A DNA stretch of 64,000 nucleotides from Argentina anserina (lineage: Eukaryota; Streptophyta; Magnoliopsida; Rosales; Rosaceae). The notes beneath the pieces were generated by a model, which made no database searches, was not told the DNA's origin, and was given only the letters and a program-made list of their open reading frames with translations. This document shows, piece after piece, positions 60,946 to 64,000 of this stretch (position 1 is its first letter; each line of letters starts with the position of its first letter). The stretch spans positions 18,414,001 through 18,478,000 of the forward strand of contig NC_065872.1 in NCBI RefSeq assembly GCF_933775445.1, in the 5' to 3' direction. The translations under genes and the position numbers were made by a program.

Positions 60946-62061
60946 CAATGCATCTTGCATTTTGTTAGGTACTGATACAGTAGATATTTGATTCACAAAT
61001 GACTCATATGACTTAGATAATCTTTTGGTAGATATAAAATTTGCCACAAGATACTTAGCTTTAGTCTGAAGGGTAGGTTCATTTTTTTTTGTTGGTTGAC
61101 CCCGAGTAGACCTATTTGGCAAGACATATTGTCTACTATTAGCCCCAATAGAATGACTAAACTCTGATGAGTGATCTTCTGTACCAGGAGAGCATTGGTC
61201 AAGTGTATAAACATGAGGGGCAGTTGTGTTGTCAGCTTCTGGTAAATGAATCTCTGGAGTGACGACACTAAAATCATCCGGTGGTGCATGTGTAGCTGAC
61301 ACATTGGTAATCTCAACAAAACCTGTCACCATATCGACTAGCTGACTTGTCTCCCCCTCTCCATGATACAGCTCTTCAAAATATGAATTCTCCCTATGAA
61401 GAGCAGCATCAGAAGAGATAAAATAACTCATGTCCTCAAAAAAGGTAACATCCATAGTGACATATTACTTCCGGGTAGGAGGATGATAGCACCAGTACCC
61501 TTTCTGATGTTCTCTGTACCCAACAAACACACATTTAACTACTCGGGCATCCAACTTAAACCACTGATGTTGTGGAAGATGAACAAAAGCAACACAACCG
61601 AAAACACGGGCAGAAAGATTATGAAAATAGGGTAATGAGACATGAGATGCAAGTACCTCATAGGGAACATTCCCCTGAAGGACACGAGATGGAAGACGAT
61701 TAATGAGGTGGGCGGAAGTAATGACAGCATCACCCCAAAGGTATTTAGGCATATGGGCACTAAAAAGAATACACCGAGCCATATCAAGTAAATGACGATT
61801 TTTTCTTTCAAAAACCCCATTTTTCTTAGGTGTGTAAGGACATGTTGTTTGATAAACAATTTCGTATGTGTTAAAGAACTCCTGAAAGACATGATTCACA
61901 TATTCCCCCCCCCCCAAATTATCAGAACGAATGACTAGAATGGTGGCATTATATTGTGTTTGGACAGAGGTATGGAAAGCACGAAAAGCTGGAAAAACCT
62001 CATCTTTATTTTTAAGAAGAAAAATCCATGAAAGACGTGTGCAATCATCAATAAATGACAC
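60946..62061 (-). pseudogene. Copia integrase and linker remnant
   Basis: Integrase core 62061-61465 begins SFIDDCTRLSWIFLLKNKDE (first Asp). It continues RSDNLGGGEYVNHVFQEF (second Asp; an 11-base C run at 61905-61915 lies here), then GVFERKNRHLLDMARC with the third acidic residue, and a conserved YLWGDAVITSAHLINRLPSR block. The linker to RT (61455-60931) has a separate open frame rich in Ser/Asp. The His/Cys zinc part of the integrase is missing on the N-terminal side. Confidence 0.88.
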
Positions 62062-62330
62062 AAATACCGCATTCTTGAAAATGAATTAATACTTTTAGCG
62101 TCAGTGTTCAAATGAGGAACATATATCAAATGATGAGATAAAGCAGGTACATAGAGCACATTGTGAAGCTCTATGGTGGGAGTAATACGAACGGACCATA
62201 TCCCTAACACGTGGAAGGCCTCACAATTAGTATTAGTAACATAGGGTACGGGTGGAGGGGACAATACGGGAAAATAAGATTTGTCATAAGTCATATGATC
62301 AGATGCACCAGGATCAATAATTCATGTATC
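62062..62330 (-). pseudogene. Copia protease/pre-integrase remnant
   Basis: Minus strand reads DHMTYDKSYF and then ITPTIELHNVLYVPALSHHL, the copia segment just after the protease active site. The catalytic DSGA-like box itself is disturbed by a stop near 62320. A deletion joins this segment to integrase, removing the zinc-binding region. Confidence 0.7.
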
Positions 62331-62349
62331 AAAACTGACAAAGTTAGAA

Positions 62350-62768
62350 ATATTAAAAGCCATACCAATTTGACCATGACCAGCGATGGAGGCTGTAGGT
62401 GCTCCTCTTGCGGTATGATGATCATGTCTAACCACACCATAGATATCTGGTTACGGAACTAATTGAATAACTGCTTTTACCTAGGGACGATAATTAGGTC
62501 GCTTAGGCCTAAGGTGTGGATACAATTTCCAATAGGTCGCATGAGCATGGTTAGTATCATGGCAATAAGAGCAAAGAGGGCGGAGCTGATTTTCAAACCC
62601 TGGTGGTGGTCCTTGTCGATGAAGTGGAGCGGAAGTTGCTTGCGGAAGGGGTGATGCCGGAGATCTAGCATGCACAAGATCTGCCCTATGTTGTCTCCTC
62701 TGCTCTCCGGTGGTCTCTCTGCCTGGCACGTCCGACGTCGCACTCTCCTCAACTCCGATGATGCCCAT
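62350..62768 (-). pseudogene. Copia Gag C-terminal remnant, left arm of an inverted repeat
   Basis: The minus-strand frame reads SPLPQATSAPLHRQGPPPGF and CSYCHDTNHAHATYWKLYPH. This is the end of Gag with a degenerate zinc knuckle (C-X2-C-X4-H-X4-C with the last Cys changed to Tyr). The same segment recurs in opposite orientation at about 63690-64000. Confidence 0.75.
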
Positions 62769-62984
62769 TCCTCTCGGCGAGTTTTTCAGCTCTTTCAGCG
62801 AATTTCCGCCCCGGCCCTTATTCGACCCGACCTGGCCCGAATTCGACCCGCCCAGTCTGACCCGAATTCTGTGGTCGTGGTTGTCAGTGTAGGTTCACCG
62901 ATAGTGTAGGTGCACCAAGACAGGTTCAAATCCATTTTTTCTTTTGTGTTTCCGCTGCATCAATCCTGATTTTTTTAATTTTCA
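62769..62984. other. Junction region between the two Copia copies
   Basis: A short GC-rich stretch including repeated gacccga motifs. No domain recognised. It resembles neither Copia LTR clearly. Confidence 0.45.
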
Positions 62985-64000
62985 ATGGGTTCTGGAGACG
63001 ACACAGAGAGTTCTCAGATCAATAATGTTTCGCAATTTGAAGTATCTGTCAAGAATTCTGAAAGTGGTTCTTTTGGGGGCGCCAAACTAAATGTGACCAA
63101 TTTCTGTAAATGGAAGAGAATTATGGCCGCTCATCTTCGAGGCATGCACAAGATGGGGCATGTAACAAGAGTAACTACGGCTCCTAGTGAAGATGATATT
63201 GTTGCCTATACTAAGTGGGACGACGGTGATGGTCTTGTCATGTCAGTCTTGTAGAAAGCTATGAATGATGAGATCGTTGATCTGTTAGAGGCATGTACCA
63301 CTACACATGCAATATGACAAACACTGGAATGCTTATATACTAATGACTTTGATTTCATACAGGTTCATGACTTAATGTGCACAGTTTTAGCGATGCAACA
63401 TGATGGGCAACCGGTGGCGCAATATTTCACTAAACTGAAAAATATTTGGGCTGAGATTGATATGAAACGTCCTTGCATGATCAAGAATCAGGAGGATATT
63501 GTTTGGTACCAAAAAGGGAAGGAGCTTGAGCGAGGTCATCATTTCCGAAAAGGTCTTGATGCAAAGCATAACAGTGCGAAAAGAGAATTGCTCAGAAAGA
63601 TCGAACCCCCTAGCCTAATCACCGCTTTAACATATATCCGTAAGGATGAGTCTCAGCAAGAGAGTCTTCATCAGGCACAAGTTGTAGTTTCCATCTTTAC
63701 TGTTCATGCTAGATCTCCAGCACCATCCCTTCCGCTAGCCACTTCGGCTCCACTTCATTAGCAAGGCCCACCACCAGGCTTCGGGAATTAACCCCGCCCT
63801 CCTTACACTTATTGTCATGATACTAACCATGCTCGTGCGACCTGTTGGAAGTTGTATCCACACCTTAGGCCTAATTATCGTCCCAAGGCGAAAACATCTA
63901 TTCAATTCATCCAGGAACCAGATATCTATGGTGTGGTTGGACATGATCATCATACAGCAGGAGGAGCAACACCTACCGCATCCATAGCTGGTCGTGGTAA
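62985..64000 (+). pseudogene. Copia gag, plus strand, running off the window
   Basis: Starts MGSGDDTESSQINNVSQFEV and continues AKLNVTNFCKWKRIMAAHLR, the N-terminal Gag motif with the conserved Asn-Phe-x-x-Trp-type box. A TAG follows at 63253-63255 and another stop near 63316. The central UBN2-like part (63375-63761: AMQHDGQPVAQYFTKLKNIW) remains open, ending with the same SPAPSLPLATSAPLH segment seen in the minus-strand copy. A zinc-knuckle-like YCHDTNHARATCWKLYPH segment follows, with the last Cys kept here. The rest of this element lies beyond 64000. Confidence 0.85.

Larger units (their letters stand above)
59308..62768 (-). mobile_element. Decayed Ty1/copia element, minus strand
   Basis: Minus-strand gene order is Gag C-terminus, protease-like region, integrase, RT, RNase H and then a short 3' LTR, which is copia order. 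The 3' LTR is 59308-59427 (TGTTGG...CTGCA, 120 bp), preceded on the minus strand by the polypurine tract cttgagggggag. No 5' LTR or gag N-terminus is found at the right side, so the element is 5'-truncated or rearranged near 62768. Its interior is full of stops. Confidence 0.85.

Noticed and set aside
1..64000. CRISPR arrays, rRNA genes, tRNA genes and bacterial operons
   Set aside because: None seen. Tandem arrays here have no spacer pattern, and the only tRNA-like match is the retrotransposon primer site.

Overview
This window looks like nuclear DNA of a eudicot plant. The reasons are split genes with GT-AG introns, a Dof transcription factor, a plant-type polygalacturonase, AT-rich intergenic DNA and many plant-type transposable elements. 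I cannot name the species from sequence alone.

Only three loci look like intact host genes, all on the minus strand: a Dof zinc-finger transcription factor (169-1038), a four-exon GH28 polygalacturonase, probably an exo-type (50975-52644), and a multi-exon CCHC-knuckle/KH-like RNA-binding protein (54188-56973, with a likely 5' UTR exon near 57283-57345). A fourth host-derived locus, the LRR end of an NBS-LRR-type resistance gene (58140-59307), is frameshifted and cut off by a Copia element.

Most of the rest is mobile DNA. 5781-15084 holds a complete Ty3/gypsy chromovirus-like element (Tekay type): two 2873-bp LTRs, 5-bp target duplication GCAGC, tRNA-Met primer site and a decayed interior. 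Related solo LTRs lie at 23009-25845 (perfect CTAGC duplication) and 26143-29171 (reverse orientation). A decayed Tat-type gypsy element (about 36700-45735) is split inside its RT/RNase H region by a second LTR element (39538-43720, perfect TCCGC duplication) made of two diverged LTRs joined almost directly.

DNA transposons include a 588-bp hAT element built of GATATATCGG-like repeats (30067-30654, perfect 8-bp duplication), two further hAT-like elements (21751-22419 and 47074-49131), several inverted-repeat MITEs, and a 4446-bp CACTA element (31894-36339, GGT duplication). The CACTA element is the main discovery candidate. It has no recognisable transposase but carries same-strand fragments resembling three unrelated host genes: a DUF1005 protein, farnesyl diphosphate synthase exon 1, and a CCT7 (TCP-1 eta) exon.

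The right end has a 5'-truncated L1-type LINE (49132-50315), a decayed minus-strand Copia element (59308-62768) and a second Copia gag in the opposite orientation (62985 to the window end). The two Copia copies form a head-to-head inverted repeat.
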